Source: VRUE01 sp963729995 (GTDB lineage Bacteria > Actinomycetota > Thermoleophilia > Solirubrobacterales > 70-9). From it: a stretch of 64,000 bases of DNA. The stretch lies in NCBI GenBank assembly GCA_963729995.1, contig CAVSPF010000005.1:35985-99984 (forward strand). The letters are read 5' to 3'. This document shows, one piece after another, positions 50,295-58,672 of the stretch; the first letter of the stretch is position 1; each line of letters starts with the position of its first letter. The notes beneath the pieces are model-generated. The model searched no databases. It was given only the letters and a program-made list of their open reading frames with translations, and was not told the origin of the DNA. Made by a program: the position numbers and the translations under genes.

Positions 50295-51100
50295 CGCGGC
50301 GAACTCCCTCGCGACGATCGTTCTACGCGAGGAGGGCATGAGTCGGCGGTGCCCTGGCGGATTCGGACCCGCGTGAGAAGCTCGAGGCGCCCTCGACGGT
50401 GCGCGAGCGCCTGGAGGAGTTCGGGCGCGAGATGACTGAGCCTGAATCCACCGACTCCATGCGCCGCCTCACCCGCCACGGGCCGCCGCTGGACGCAGCA
50501 CCTCTCCGCCCGCTGGCCCTGGCAAGAAAACTTCATCGAGGCGCTTGAGCGGATCCGTGCCTTGCCCGCAGCTGCCTGATTAGCCTTCCGGTCTCGCCAC
50601 CGCCCGCTGATTCACTCGGCCTGACCGGGCTGCCCGAAGTCGGTTGCCCGACTGCCGCGAGCACCCGCCCGCGCTCCCGCGCTGAGCCGACCGGTCCACG
50701 GCCGGCGGTTTTCGCCACTCACACGGTGAGGAGCGGCGGTTCCCTTATCGCTGACGGTGAATCGGTGGATTCAGGCCGAGATGGAGGACCCATTTTTGAC
50801 AATTTCTCGTTCAGGTGTCGACGTCGGGGCCACTGCAAATGGCGACACTCAGTCGTGAGCGAACTTGGCGCGGCTCTTCGCCTGCGGCTTGATAGACGGG
50901 CGAGAACTCAGGGGCAATGTCGCGCTGGCCCACCGTGACGGCGACGCGGAAGACGCTCACACTTGATCGAACCCTGCGTGGCGTCCTGGCTGGCCGGCGC
51001 TGGGGCCGCAGAGTCCGACCACGCTTTATTCAATTGAAATCAAGGGTTGCGCGCCTACCGGTGGCTGAGGGTTAAAATGTGGTCTAAATGAGCTAAGTTC
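50295..51100. other. Degenerate region without intact genes
   Basis: About 800 bp. A plus-strand stretch ending at 50580 (WPWQENFIEALERIRALPAA) looks like the C-terminal end of a lost transposase-type gene, but I cannot name the family. The 36-bp repeat copy at 50852-50887 is the only other recognised element. Confidence 0.35.
50852..50887 (+). repeat. 36-bp direct repeat, copy 2
   Basis: One mismatch to 48344-48379; weaker similarity continues about 25 bp further in both. Confidence 0.7.
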
Positions 51101-51922
51101 TTAGCGATCCGGCAGGCCGTCGATCCAGCGTCGGTCAGATTCATACCCGCAGCGAATGAGGGCTTCTCCTCCGAATTTGTCGAATGCCTCTCCAGCGTCA
51201 CGTGTGAACCACGTACGCCAGTCTCCGGCTACTCCCTTTCGCAGAAAGGACCTCTGGTCTTCTGCGCCGGGGGCACGCCCTGAAACAGCACGAAAGGAGT
51301 TGCGTTCGACAATTTGAGGCAAGACAGGGTCGGCGACGCTTAGTTTGAGGTGCTCTCGGATTTGCCGGAGTTCCTCGACCGGCTGTTCGAGGAGATCCTC
51401 ATAACGTACGACGTGCACTCCGGGTCTCGACATCCAGTCTTCGAGGTGCTCCGGCCACGGACGGAAAGCCGAGTCGCGATGTCGCGGCAGAATACCACCC
51501 AAGGGCCGCTCCGCAAGGCTTTCGATGAAGGTTGGCAAGTTGCCGCGAACATCAGCAACGTCGTAGCCCTTACCGAGCACAAATGCCAGGTATCTGTCGA
51601 TCCTCGACGCGCGCCACCTCGCCGGGCTTTGGAGCTCTCGCACGTGATGGAAATACAAAGAAACGACTACATCCCTGCCGTCGCGTAAGACGTAGAGCGC
51701 TGGTCGGTATCTCGGATGGTAGGACCAGTGCTGGTGCAGCACTGACGGATCCTTTACGTACCCGCTCAAGCTCATGAGATCGTGTGTCAAGTTCATTACC
51801 CATGTCCCGCCCGACTTCGGGAACTCGCTTATGTAAGCGTCGCCGTGACGGAAACCCCGCTCATAGGATTTTTCTTTGAGATTCTTACGAAGTGCCTCTA
51901 GGATGACTGCTGGGTTCTGCAC
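51101..51922 (-). CDS. Sulfotransferase domain protein
   Basis: 273 residues. 5'-phosphosulfate loop in YISEFPKSGGTWVMNLTHDL, 3'-phosphate site in LYVLRDGRDVVVSLYFH, then VHVVRYEDLLEQPVEELRQI and FLRKGVAGDWRTWFT, the P-loop-proximal GxxGxWR motif of sulfotransferases. Closer to the classical SULT pattern than the enzyme at 45426. It shares strand with the flippase 6 bp upstream, so a co-transcribed pair. Confidence 0.88.
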   Translation of the reverse strand: MQNPAVILEALRKNLKEKSYERGFRHGDAYISEFPKSGGTWVMNLTHDLMSLSGYVKDPSVLHQHWSYHPRYRPALYVLRDGRDVVVSLYFHHVRELQSPARWRASRIDRYLAFVLGKGYDVADVRGNLPTFIESLAERPLGGILPRHRDSAFRPWPEHLEDWMSRPGVHVVRYEDLLEQPVEELRQIREHLKLSVADPVLPQIVERNSFRAVSGRAPGAEDQRSFLRKGVAGDWRTWFTRDAGEAFDKFGGEALIRCGYESDRRWIDGLPDR

Positions 51923-51928
51923 TGGCTC

Positions 51929-53212
51929 CTACCTGTCGCCTGCGAGAGTTCGAACCATCAGTGATAGCGGAGCAGGAACCTCCTCGCATTTTCGGTTTCG
52001 TCGCTTAAGCTGAGAATTGTATTCACTCCACCAAATCGCGACACCGATCCAGCCCGCAATCGCCAAGCCAATGGCGGCTCCAAGCGCAGCGCCGACTAGA
52101 GCACCGGCTACGCCCGCGACAAGTGTGATCGGAGCGATGATCACGCGGGCGCGAAGGCTCGCGGTTGCGGCTTGAAAGGCGCGAAGCGCCGTCCATGGAC
52201 CCATTTCTGCTCCCCAGGCGGCTGTTGCTAGCGCAACCGGAACCAGCAGAGGACTGGCCTCGCGCCAGTTGGCGTGCAAGAGCCACTGACCGGCGCTGTC
52301 AGGCAGGACCGCCAGAACCATTCCCCATGCCAGTGCGACGGCCGTCGCGGAAACTGAAAGTAGCTGGATACCCTTTTGGAAGCGATCCCCAGATCGGTTG
52401 AGCAACCTAACCGCCTCTGGAACAGCGACCAACTCCGCGCTTAGGAAAAGGAGCCCGAGTGGTCCCATCAGTACCTGAGCCGCGCGCAAAGAGCCGAGAG
52501 CAGCGAGACCGGCGACAAGCCCGATGGCGACCGACGCTATCTGAACGGCGCTACGAAAGACTAGGAATTCGGCGGCGTACCTGTAAGCAAGGTCGAAGTG
52601 CTGCCGCAGCCAAGATGCGCTCCCCCTAGCGCTTGGAATGAGTCGGGCTTGGAACACACCCAAGACAGCAGCCGCCGAGGCGGCACCGCCCCAAGCGAGG
52701 ACGCAACCCGGAACACTTGAGCCGGAACGTAGAAATAGATAGGCCAACAAAGGGAACTGGACGCAGGCCCACGCGACATCGTTTGCGGTCGCGAGAGCAG
52801 GACGCCCCTGAGCAAAGAACACGAAGCGCCAACAGTCTTGGATGAGCAGACCGGGGAGCATGAGCGCAAGCGCAAGAAGAGTTGTCCGCAGTAAGCCCGA
52901 GAATCCAAATGCAATGAGCGCGGTTGCGGCGCCAGTCACGACGCCGAACACGAGTGAGAGCCCGACGGCCTGCGCCGCACCCTCCCGACAGGACTCGTAG
53001 GTCGCGCCACTGTAGCGGACAATGAGCGGCTGAGAGGTCAGCGCACGGCAGAGCTGAAGAAGAAACAAGTAAACGAGGTAGGCAATACTGAAAGCGCCAA
53101 GCGCCCTCGGAGAAAAGGCACGGGCAACGATAATTGTCAGCGCGAAGTTCGTGAGGCTGGAAAACACCTGGTCCGTGATGGTCCAGCCAGCCCGCCGGGC
53201 GACTTGTCTCAT
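51929..53212 (-). CDS. Wzx-like polysaccharide flippase (MATE/MVF fold)
   Basis: 427 residues with about twelve membrane segments. The N-terminal GWTITDQVFSSLTNFALTII followed by ARAFSPRALGAFSIAYLVYL is typical of oligosaccharide flippases. It moves lipid-linked repeat units across the membrane for the Wzy-type pathway, matching the O-antigen-ligase-like protein downstream. Ends in a short basic cytoplasmic tail. Confidence 0.8.
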   Translation of the reverse strand: MRQVARRAGWTITDQVFSSLTNFALTIIVARAFSPRALGAFSIAYLVYLFLLQLCRALTSQPLIVRYSGATYESCREGAAQAVGLSLVFGVVTGAATALIAFGFSGLLRTTLLALALMLPGLLIQDCWRFVFFAQGRPALATANDVAWACVQFPLLAYLFLRSGSSVPGCVLAWGGAASAAAVLGVFQARLIPSARGSASWLRQHFDLAYRYAAEFLVFRSAVQIASVAIGLVAGLAALGSLRAAQVLMGPLGLLFLSAELVAVPEAVRLLNRSGDRFQKGIQLLSVSATAVALAWGMVLAVLPDSAGQWLLHANWREASPLLVPVALATAAWGAEMGPWTALRAFQAATASLRARVIIAPITLVAGVAGALVGAALGAAIGLAIAGWIGVAIWWSEYNSQLKRRNRKCEEVPAPLSLMVRTLAGDR

Positions 53213-53654
53213 CGCTGCTTCGATCCCTCCATCGGCCCAGCTCGGTGGAGAGTCCTGGATTGATTCGGTTGTCGGTTCGCAGCTGGGTAGCGGTGAAGCG
53301 GGTCGCCTCTATTTCCGGTGCCGAGTGAAGCCGACTGGAGTTGCAGTCGGCCCGCCGGTCGGCGACCAACACCTAAATCGCTTGCAGTCATCTCGCCGGA
53401 TTGCGCACTTTATCGCGGATTCTCGGGTGCATTTCGATTTCGGAGACCTGTTTGCTCTCGGCCAGCATCCGCTTCGCTTCGCGCAATTACCGGATGATCT
53501 GCGCCGGCTCCCTTTCCCCTGATTGGTCCGCATTCTGCCGTCGCCGTGGACGGGGGGAAGAACTCCCCAGAGTCAAGCCGGTTTCAGGATCGCTCGTCAT
53601 ATTGGCAGAGACTCGGGTAGGCTGCACTCAATCCCGACTCGTCGGGGGTAGCCG
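53213..53654. other. Intergenic region without a recognised gene
   Basis: About 440 bp between the flippase start and a glycosyltransferase fragment; short open frames only, no motif found. Confidence 0.4.
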
Positions 53655-53744
53655 ATGAATGGGTACAGTCAGATACTGAACTTTGCTTACGCGTGTGAGC
53701 CCGACAAGGGATCTGAGCCAGGAGCAGGATCGCATTGGGTTTTC
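53655..53744 (+). pseudogene. N-terminal fragment of a glycosyltransferase
   Basis: ILNFAYACEPDKGSEPGAGS is the N-terminal signature of a GT4 subfamily (AYACEPxxGSEPGxG). The similarity stops after about 30 codons and the frame continues with no recognisable domain, so only the start survives. Confidence 0.65.
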
Positions 53745-53842
53745 GCTCCGGCCAGTGGGCACGAGATGCCTCCAGCCGTGGCCGTCACTTCAGGGGGCGA
53801 TCCGATTCCTCACGGGGCGTGCGGCCGGAAGGGCGGCCCGTA

Positions 53843-54556
53843 ATGAAGTCGTTGACGCCGTTTACCACGAGCTGGGACGACGGCTCGTCGCTCGACGCAC
53901 GCTTAGGAAACCTTCTTTCAGACTTCGGGCTTCGCGGTACATTCTATGCTACGACCGGACCCAGTGGCGTGCGTACGATCGCCGACGACGCGCTCGCACG
54001 CTTGGCCGACCAGCACGAGCTTGGTAATCATGGGCGGTCTCACGTCCCATTCACTCGCCTAAATGACGACGAGATACGCCGAGAGCTCGAATGGGGAGCT
54101 CGCGATCTCTCGCGATTCGGCCAAGCATCTGCGCTGGTCGCCCCACCGAAGGGAAAAATCGACGCACGGGTCGAGAGGCTTGTTGCCAGTTGCGGCTATG
54201 TGGTCAGGACAGCACCGATTCTCTCCAGCGCGAAGAGCACTGCATCTCGGACTGAGCCAACGTTGATGTTCTGCCCACAGGATTGGCGACTGGCTGCCCG
54301 TAACATCGTGCGACGCAGAACGCTCCCGGCCTTACCTCTCATCCGGGCCTGGGGATTCCGCAAGGACCTTCGAGGTCGCACTAAGGACCTGATTTCGGCG
54401 GCAATCAAGTGCGTTGACGTTGTACACATGTGGGGACACGCAGACACCATCGAGCGGCTCGACGCCTGGGACATCGCGCATGACGTCTTTGAATATGTTG
54501 CGACGTTGCCGATCCAGCCAAGAACGAACGGGGAGCTCTATGAAGGGGCGCTTTGA
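53843..54556 (+). CDS. Polysaccharide deacetylase family protein
   Basis: 237 residues from ATG 53843. NodB motifs: TSWDDGSSLDARL (catalytic Asp pair), RGTFYATT, and the zinc His pair in HELGNHGRSHVPFTRL; later VVHMWGHADTIERLDAW supplies the last conserved His. No signal peptide, so a cytoplasmic enzyme acting on a lipid-linked or nucleotide sugar intermediate. It presumably removes N-acetyl groups. Confidence 0.85.
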   Translation: MKSLTPFTTSWDDGSSLDARLGNLLSDFGLRGTFYATTGPSGVRTIADDALARLADQHELGNHGRSHVPFTRLNDDEIRRELEWGARDLSRFGQASALVAPPKGKIDARVERLVASCGYVVRTAPILSSAKSTASRTEPTLMFCPQDWRLAARNIVRRRTLPALPLIRAWGFRKDLRGRTKDLISAAIKCVDVVHMWGHADTIERLDAWDIAHDVFEYVATLPIQPRTNGELYEGAL

Positions 54557-54830
54557 CCCGAGAAGCCGCGAAACCTCCGTCTTGGTCGGAGGACTCCATC
54601 GGGCTTGGAGTCCTGCGCATCGGGGTCAGCTCTTAGCCGCCGTTGCGGTGGCGAGGGAGCCCGCTGGAGGATGAGTCGCGCGCCGAGGCGCGTGACCTCC
54701 TCAATATGGTGCTCGCTGCCCTCGATGCCGACCAGGTTCTGGTCGAACGCGCGGCCAGGGCAGCCGAGCAGCTGCGCGATCGTCCACGTCACTTGAACAC
54801 TTTTCGGGCGATCGCCGACGACTCGGGCAT

Positions 54831-56300
54831 CTAGGCGACGTCTCGCAACTTTGTCGCGGCTGGACGGAACTGCGATTCGCTCAACGAGAGACCAGCCAGT
54901 ACGCCGATGAACACCCCGAAAGGAGGCTCTTCCCACCAGTCGAAGAGGAAGCCGAGCACGAGGAACAATGCAAAACCCGCCGCCGCGGCAACCCCCTCGG
55001 CCGACGTCTCTCGCCGCAAGCACACGAACAGTGATAAAAGCAGCCCCGCGTACGCCAAGACGCCAACAATGCCGACGTCTCCGAATAGGCCAAGGGCGCT
55101 GGAAGTGCTGTTGTTGAAACTGGAGTTTATCCTGGTCCCGCTCCCCTGACCGGCGACCGCGTGTGCGACCTCCTGCGCTTCCATGTTGAGCGCCGCCGGC
55201 TTCAGGCCGAGCACAGCCAGTGGAGAGTGGGAGTTCTGGTCCTGGGGGGTCGTCATGAACGCGGCGCGGCTCACCGTCTCCGCGGGTCCCCGTCCGAACG
55301 CCACCGAGGCGGGATCGTTCTCCAGCTTGCGCCACAGGAAGAGCGCGGTCGCCTGCTTGCCACCTTTCCCCTGTGAATTCCGCTGGAGGTATTCTTCCGC
55401 ATGGTTTGGAGTGAAAGCGAAGAGCGCGACTACCGCTCCAGCCACAAGGCCGCACCGCACCAGGAACTGAAGACGGCCAACGCGCCAACTGGAGGCGAGG
55501 ATGATCACCGGCAGGGCAAGGATCACCTGTTTCGCCTTAGCGATGAACGGGATGACAAACAACACGGCCACGACTGGGAGTCGGGCCGCGCCGAGGATGT
55601 CGCGTCCAAAGCCTCCGGCTAGAATCCAGATTGCTCCTACGACTATGACGGCAGAGATCACGTGTTCGCCGGATCCAGCGCCGTAGAGGGTGCCCTGAAT
55701 GAAGTCCCCATGAATCGTTTCACCGTTCTGCAGAGTCACAAGGGGAGGGCCAGCGGCGAATTGGAGCGCGACGATTGGTATCTGGATGATCACAAGCGCG
55801 AATAGAGTGCGCTTAAGCACGCGGCGCAGGCGGGGAGATGGTGGATCCGCAAGGAGGGCGCCAACGATCGCGAAGGGCTCGCCAAGAAGCATCAGGTAGA
55901 GCACCGGCCGCAGGACCTCGCTGGGGTGAAACGCCCAAGCCAGCGCGACCGCGACCCCCAGAGCGATGAGCCAGCGCAGAAGCCGGGTCAATAGCAGAGA
56001 GCTGGGCCGCCGCTTAAGCAGGCCCACTGCCAGTGCGCCCCATGCCAGCGGAAGATCTAGGTAGGTTGCCACCGGCGGCAGCGCGTGCAGCTGCACGAGC
56101 CCGCGGAACGTCAAAGCCGCGACCAGCGCGCAGAGAACCCATGTGCCGGCCGGGGCGGTGAGCCCCGCAACACCCAGGAAGGCGATGACGATGAGGAATG
56201 CGACCTGCACGTTCAGCGTGCTGCCGACGCCGAGCGCGATCGAGGCGAGCGCGGCGGCGCCCACCCAGGGCAGCACAGGCCATCGCAGCGCGTGCGTCAC
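54831..56300 (-). CDS. O-antigen ligase / Wzy-like polymerase
   Basis: 489 residues with 11-12 membrane segments and a large external loop (about 300-400: ATALFLWRKLENDPASVAFG, RTPxx-free, then NSHSPLAVLGLKP), the layout of the Wzy/WaaL superfamily. It would polymerise or transfer the repeat units. The GTG start overlaps the stop of the upstream gene by 4 bases. Confidence 0.75.
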   Translation of the reverse strand: MTHALRWPVLPWVGAAALASIALGVGSTLNVQVAFLIVIAFLGVAGLTAPAGTWVLCALVAALTFRGLVQLHALPPVATYLDLPLAWGALAVGLLKRRPSSLLLTRLLRWLIALGVAVALAWAFHPSEVLRPVLYLMLLGEPFAIVGALLADPPSPRLRRVLKRTLFALVIIQIPIVALQFAAGPPLVTLQNGETIHGDFIQGTLYGAGSGEHVISAVIVVGAIWILAGGFGRDILGAARLPVVAVLFVIPFIAKAKQVILALPVIILASSWRVGRLQFLVRCGLVAGAVVALFAFTPNHAEEYLQRNSQGKGGKQATALFLWRKLENDPASVAFGRGPAETVSRAAFMTTPQDQNSHSPLAVLGLKPAALNMEAQEVAHAVAGQGSGTRINSSFNNSTSSALGLFGDVGIVGVLAYAGLLLSLFVCLRRETSAEGVAAAAGFALFLVLGFLFDWWEEPPFGVFIGVLAGLSLSESQFRPAATKLRDVA

Positions 56301-56659
56301 GATGACTCACCATCCAGGAGTGCGAGGGCCTGGCGCACCGTGTTATGCGCGTCGGGGTCGATCGTGGCCGTCGACGCTCGCTGCTCGATCACATACGTGT
56401 AGAACCAGGGGACGTCGTATTGGAAGCGCTGCAGAATGCGCCCGAACGTGCCGGCCCGCACGAGGGCGCCCACCGCTCCAAGGCTTCGGCGCGTCACCAC
56501 GACGTTGAGGTCGGAGTCGGGTGCCTCGGGGTCGTGGCCGTGGAGCAGCACGAACCCGACATCCGCCCGCTCGAACGCGGCGAAAACCTCTCGAATGACG
56601 CGCGCTTGCGGTCGACGCAGGTTGTCAATGGACTTATCTAACGTCACGATCTCGGCCAA
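56297..56659 (-). CDS. Small nucleotidyltransferase-like protein
   Basis: 120 residues. VGFVLLHGHDPEAPDSDLNV resembles the GS..SDxDL metal site of minimal nucleotidyltransferases, here with H-G instead of G-S. Similar domains occur at the N-terminus of larger proteins in capsule clusters. It overlaps the polymerase gene by 4 bases. Activity is uncertain. Confidence 0.55.
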   Translation of the reverse strand: MAEIVTLDKSIDNLRRPQARVIREVFAAFERADVGFVLLHGHDPEAPDSDLNVVVTRRSLGAVGALVRAGTFGRILQRFQYDVPWFYTYVIEQRASTATIDPDAHNTVRQALALLDGESS

Positions 56660-56775
56660 CCTAGTCGACGAACACCCCTTCCGTCTGCACAGCGTGAACC
56701 GCCCCCGGTTCAGTTGACACCGGTTGACTTGACGCTGCGAACCATAGTGGGGCCGCCGGCGCGCTGCCGTAGGCC

Positions 56776-56971
56776 ACCCGCTCGCCGCACCCCGCCGGAC
56801 GCATCAGGCGGCCGTCGCGAGCGGCCGCTCGACACCCCCTCCGCGAGCCGCAGCTCGGCGTTGACGCGCCGGGCGCAGTAGGTGCCCTTCGACGTTTTGT
56901 GGATCTCCCGGATCTTCTCGGTCAGCCAGGCGTCGCGGAGCGCCCGCTCGCAGGCGCCCGGCGCTCCCAGG
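56776..56971 (-). pseudogene. IS3 remnant, OrfB part (left of nested IS)
   Basis: ALRDAWLTEKIREIHKTSKG followed by TYCARRVNAELRLAEGV is the HTH_21 region of an IS3-type OrfB. It continues from 58281 once the nested IS3 is removed, with a one-base frame change, and stops after about 60 codons. Confidence 0.75.
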
Positions 56972-57017
56972 TGAGCCGGACCGGGTTTGACGGAGACCGT
57001 TTTTGTTGGTTTCCAAT

Positions 57018-57908
57018 TTAAGAGAGATTGCTCAGTTGGACTCCCTGGGCAACGTATAGGGACTCGAACTCGACGGGAGAGACGTCGCCCAGGGATTCGT
57101 GCAGGCGGTCGTTGTTGAACCAGGCGACGTACTCGACGACGGCCAGCTCGAGCTGGGTGCGGGAGCGCCAGGAGCGATCGGCGATCAGCTCGGTCTTGAA
57201 GGTGTCGACGAAGCTCTCGGCCATCGCGTTGTCGTAGGCGTCCCCGACCGTGCCGACCGAGGCCAGCACGCCGTGGTCGTCAAGTTCCTGGGTGTAGTCG
57301 GCGGAGGTGTATTGGGAGCCGCGGTCGGTGTGGGCGACCAGCTGGAAGTCGGCGCCGGACTCGCGTTGACCGAGCGCCATCCGCAGCGCGTCGAGCACGA
57401 GGTCGGTGCGCATGTGGGAGGCGAGCTGCCAGCCCACCACCTTGCGCGAGAAGGCGTCGATCACGAAGGAGAAGAACGACGCCCCCTCCCAGGAGCGCAG
57501 GTAGGTGAAGTCTCCGACCCAGAGCCGGTTGGGGCCCTCAGCGCTGAAGTCGCGCTCGACGAGGTCGGGCCGGCGGTGAGCTTGCGGATCGGGCTTGGTC
57601 GTGCGCCAGGGCCTCCCACGGCGCTTGGCGCCTTGGATGCCGGCCTCGCGCATCAGGCGCTGAACGCGGCCCCGGCCGACCTCCTCGCCCTCGCGTCGTA
57701 AGGCGATCCACATCCGCCGGTATCCGTAGGCGCAGTAGTTGGCCTCGTGGATCTCGGTGATCAGGCGGGTCAGACGCTCGTCCTCGATGGCCCGTGGCGA
57801 TCGCTCGCCCTTGGCGCGCTGGTAGTAGGCGGAGGCCGATATCTCCAGGGTCCTGCAGATCGGCTCGACCCCGAAGCGCTCGCGGTGTTCGTCGACGAAC
57901 ACGCTCAC
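57018..57908 (-). CDS. IS3 family transposase OrfB
   Basis: 296 residues. HTH_21 (YGYRRMWIALRREGEEVGRG) and an rve DDE core: LWVGDFTYLRSWEG (Asp), VAHTDRGSQYTSADY (Asp), GDAYDNAMAESFVDTFKTEL (Glu), ending in a WFNNDRLHESLGDVSP segment. It overlaps OrfA by 4 bases; IS3 elements normally make the fused transposase by -1 frameshifting there. Confidence 0.95.
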   Translation of the reverse strand: MSVFVDEHRERFGVEPICRTLEISASAYYQRAKGERSPRAIEDERLTRLITEIHEANYCAYGYRRMWIALRREGEEVGRGRVQRLMREAGIQGAKRRGRPWRTTKPDPQAHRRPDLVERDFSAEGPNRLWVGDFTYLRSWEGASFFSFVIDAFSRKVVGWQLASHMRTDLVLDALRMALGQRESGADFQLVAHTDRGSQYTSADYTQELDDHGVLASVGTVGDAYDNAMAESFVDTFKTELIADRSWRSRTQLELAVVEYVAWFNNDRLHESLGDVSPVEFESLYVAQGVQLSNLS

Positions 57909-58207
57909 CTCGCTCGGCGTGGGTCGAGCTCGGCGGCGAAAAACGCGGAGGCGCTCTTCAGGATATCGTTGGCCCGGCGCAACTCGCGCACCTCACCGCG
58001 TAGCGCCTTCAGCTCCTCGCGTTCCTCGGTGCTCAGCAGGTCCCTGCGGACGCCGGCGTCGGCCTCCGCCTTGCGCACCCACTTGCGCAGGGTCTCATGG
58101 TGGATGCCGAGGTCGCGGGCTACGTGGGCGATCGGGCGGCCGGAGTCGAAGACCATCCGGGTGCCGCGATCGAGCAGCTCATCGGGGTATTTCTTCTGTC
58201 GTGGCAT
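57905..58207 (-). CDS. IS3 family transposase OrfA
   Basis: 100 residues: N-terminal helix-turn-helix (VARDLGIHHETLRKWVRKAE) and a C-terminal leucine zipper (ELKALRGEVRELRRANDILK, SASAFFAAELD), the usual OrfA layout. Start ATG 58207. Confidence 0.93.
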   Translation of the reverse strand: MPRQKKYPDELLDRGTRMVFDSGRPIAHVARDLGIHHETLRKWVRKAEADAGVRRDLLSTEEREELKALRGEVRELRRANDILKSASAFFAAELDPRRAR

Positions 58208-58280
58208 GGCTTGGGAGTTCCCTTCTTCCAGGTAGGAATCCTGGTTTCTGGGTCTCCGTCAAACCCGGCCTGGCTCAAGG

Positions 58281-58560
58281 TGTAGAAGCCGGCGCGGGAG
58301 ACGCCAAGCACCCTGCACATCGCCGCCACCTTGTGGTTGGCCCTTTGCGCAGCGATGGACCGGAAGGCGGCTACTGGCTCAGATCGCTCTCCTGGGCGAA
58401 GAAGGCCGCGGCTTTTCTGAGGATCTCCGCTCTTCCTTGAGCACCCGGTTCTCCCGCCGCAGCCGCCTCAGCTCCTCCCGCGCTCTTCGCGCTCCACGCT
58501 GGTGGCGCCCTCCCGGCGCCCGACGTCGACCTGAACGAGGGAGGCGGACTGGGCTGGCGG
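58281..58560 (-). pseudogene. IS3 remnant, OrfA end and OrfB start (right of nested IS)
   Basis: EELRRLRRENRVLKEE and, in a shifted frame, EILRKAAAFFAQES (OrfA C-terminus), then VAAMCRVLGVSRAGFYT (OrfB N-terminus), interrupted by the insertion right after this Tyr-Thr. Broken by frameshifts and missing the 5' end. Confidence 0.75.
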
Positions 58561-58672
58561 GGGTTCGGACGTAGTTTAGGATGCGGCAATCGACTTCTGG
58601 CGAGATGCGCGCCGAGGGGTGTGTGCCGAAGCTGCACGTGCAGCGAGGGACCGAAGAAGGAGGCCGGGCGCT

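Larger units (their letters stand above)
56972..58277. mobile_element. IS3 family insertion sequence, 1306 bp
   Basis: 27-bp terminal inverted repeats starting TGAGCC (two mismatches), TG...CA ends, and a 3-bp target duplication AGG (56969-56971, 58278-58280), all standard for IS3. Inserted into the OrfB of an older IS3-type element. Confidence 0.88.

Noticed and set aside
54557..54830. 63-codon ORFs between the deacetylase and polymerase genes
   Set aside because: No ribosome site, no motif and conflicting frames; likely debris.
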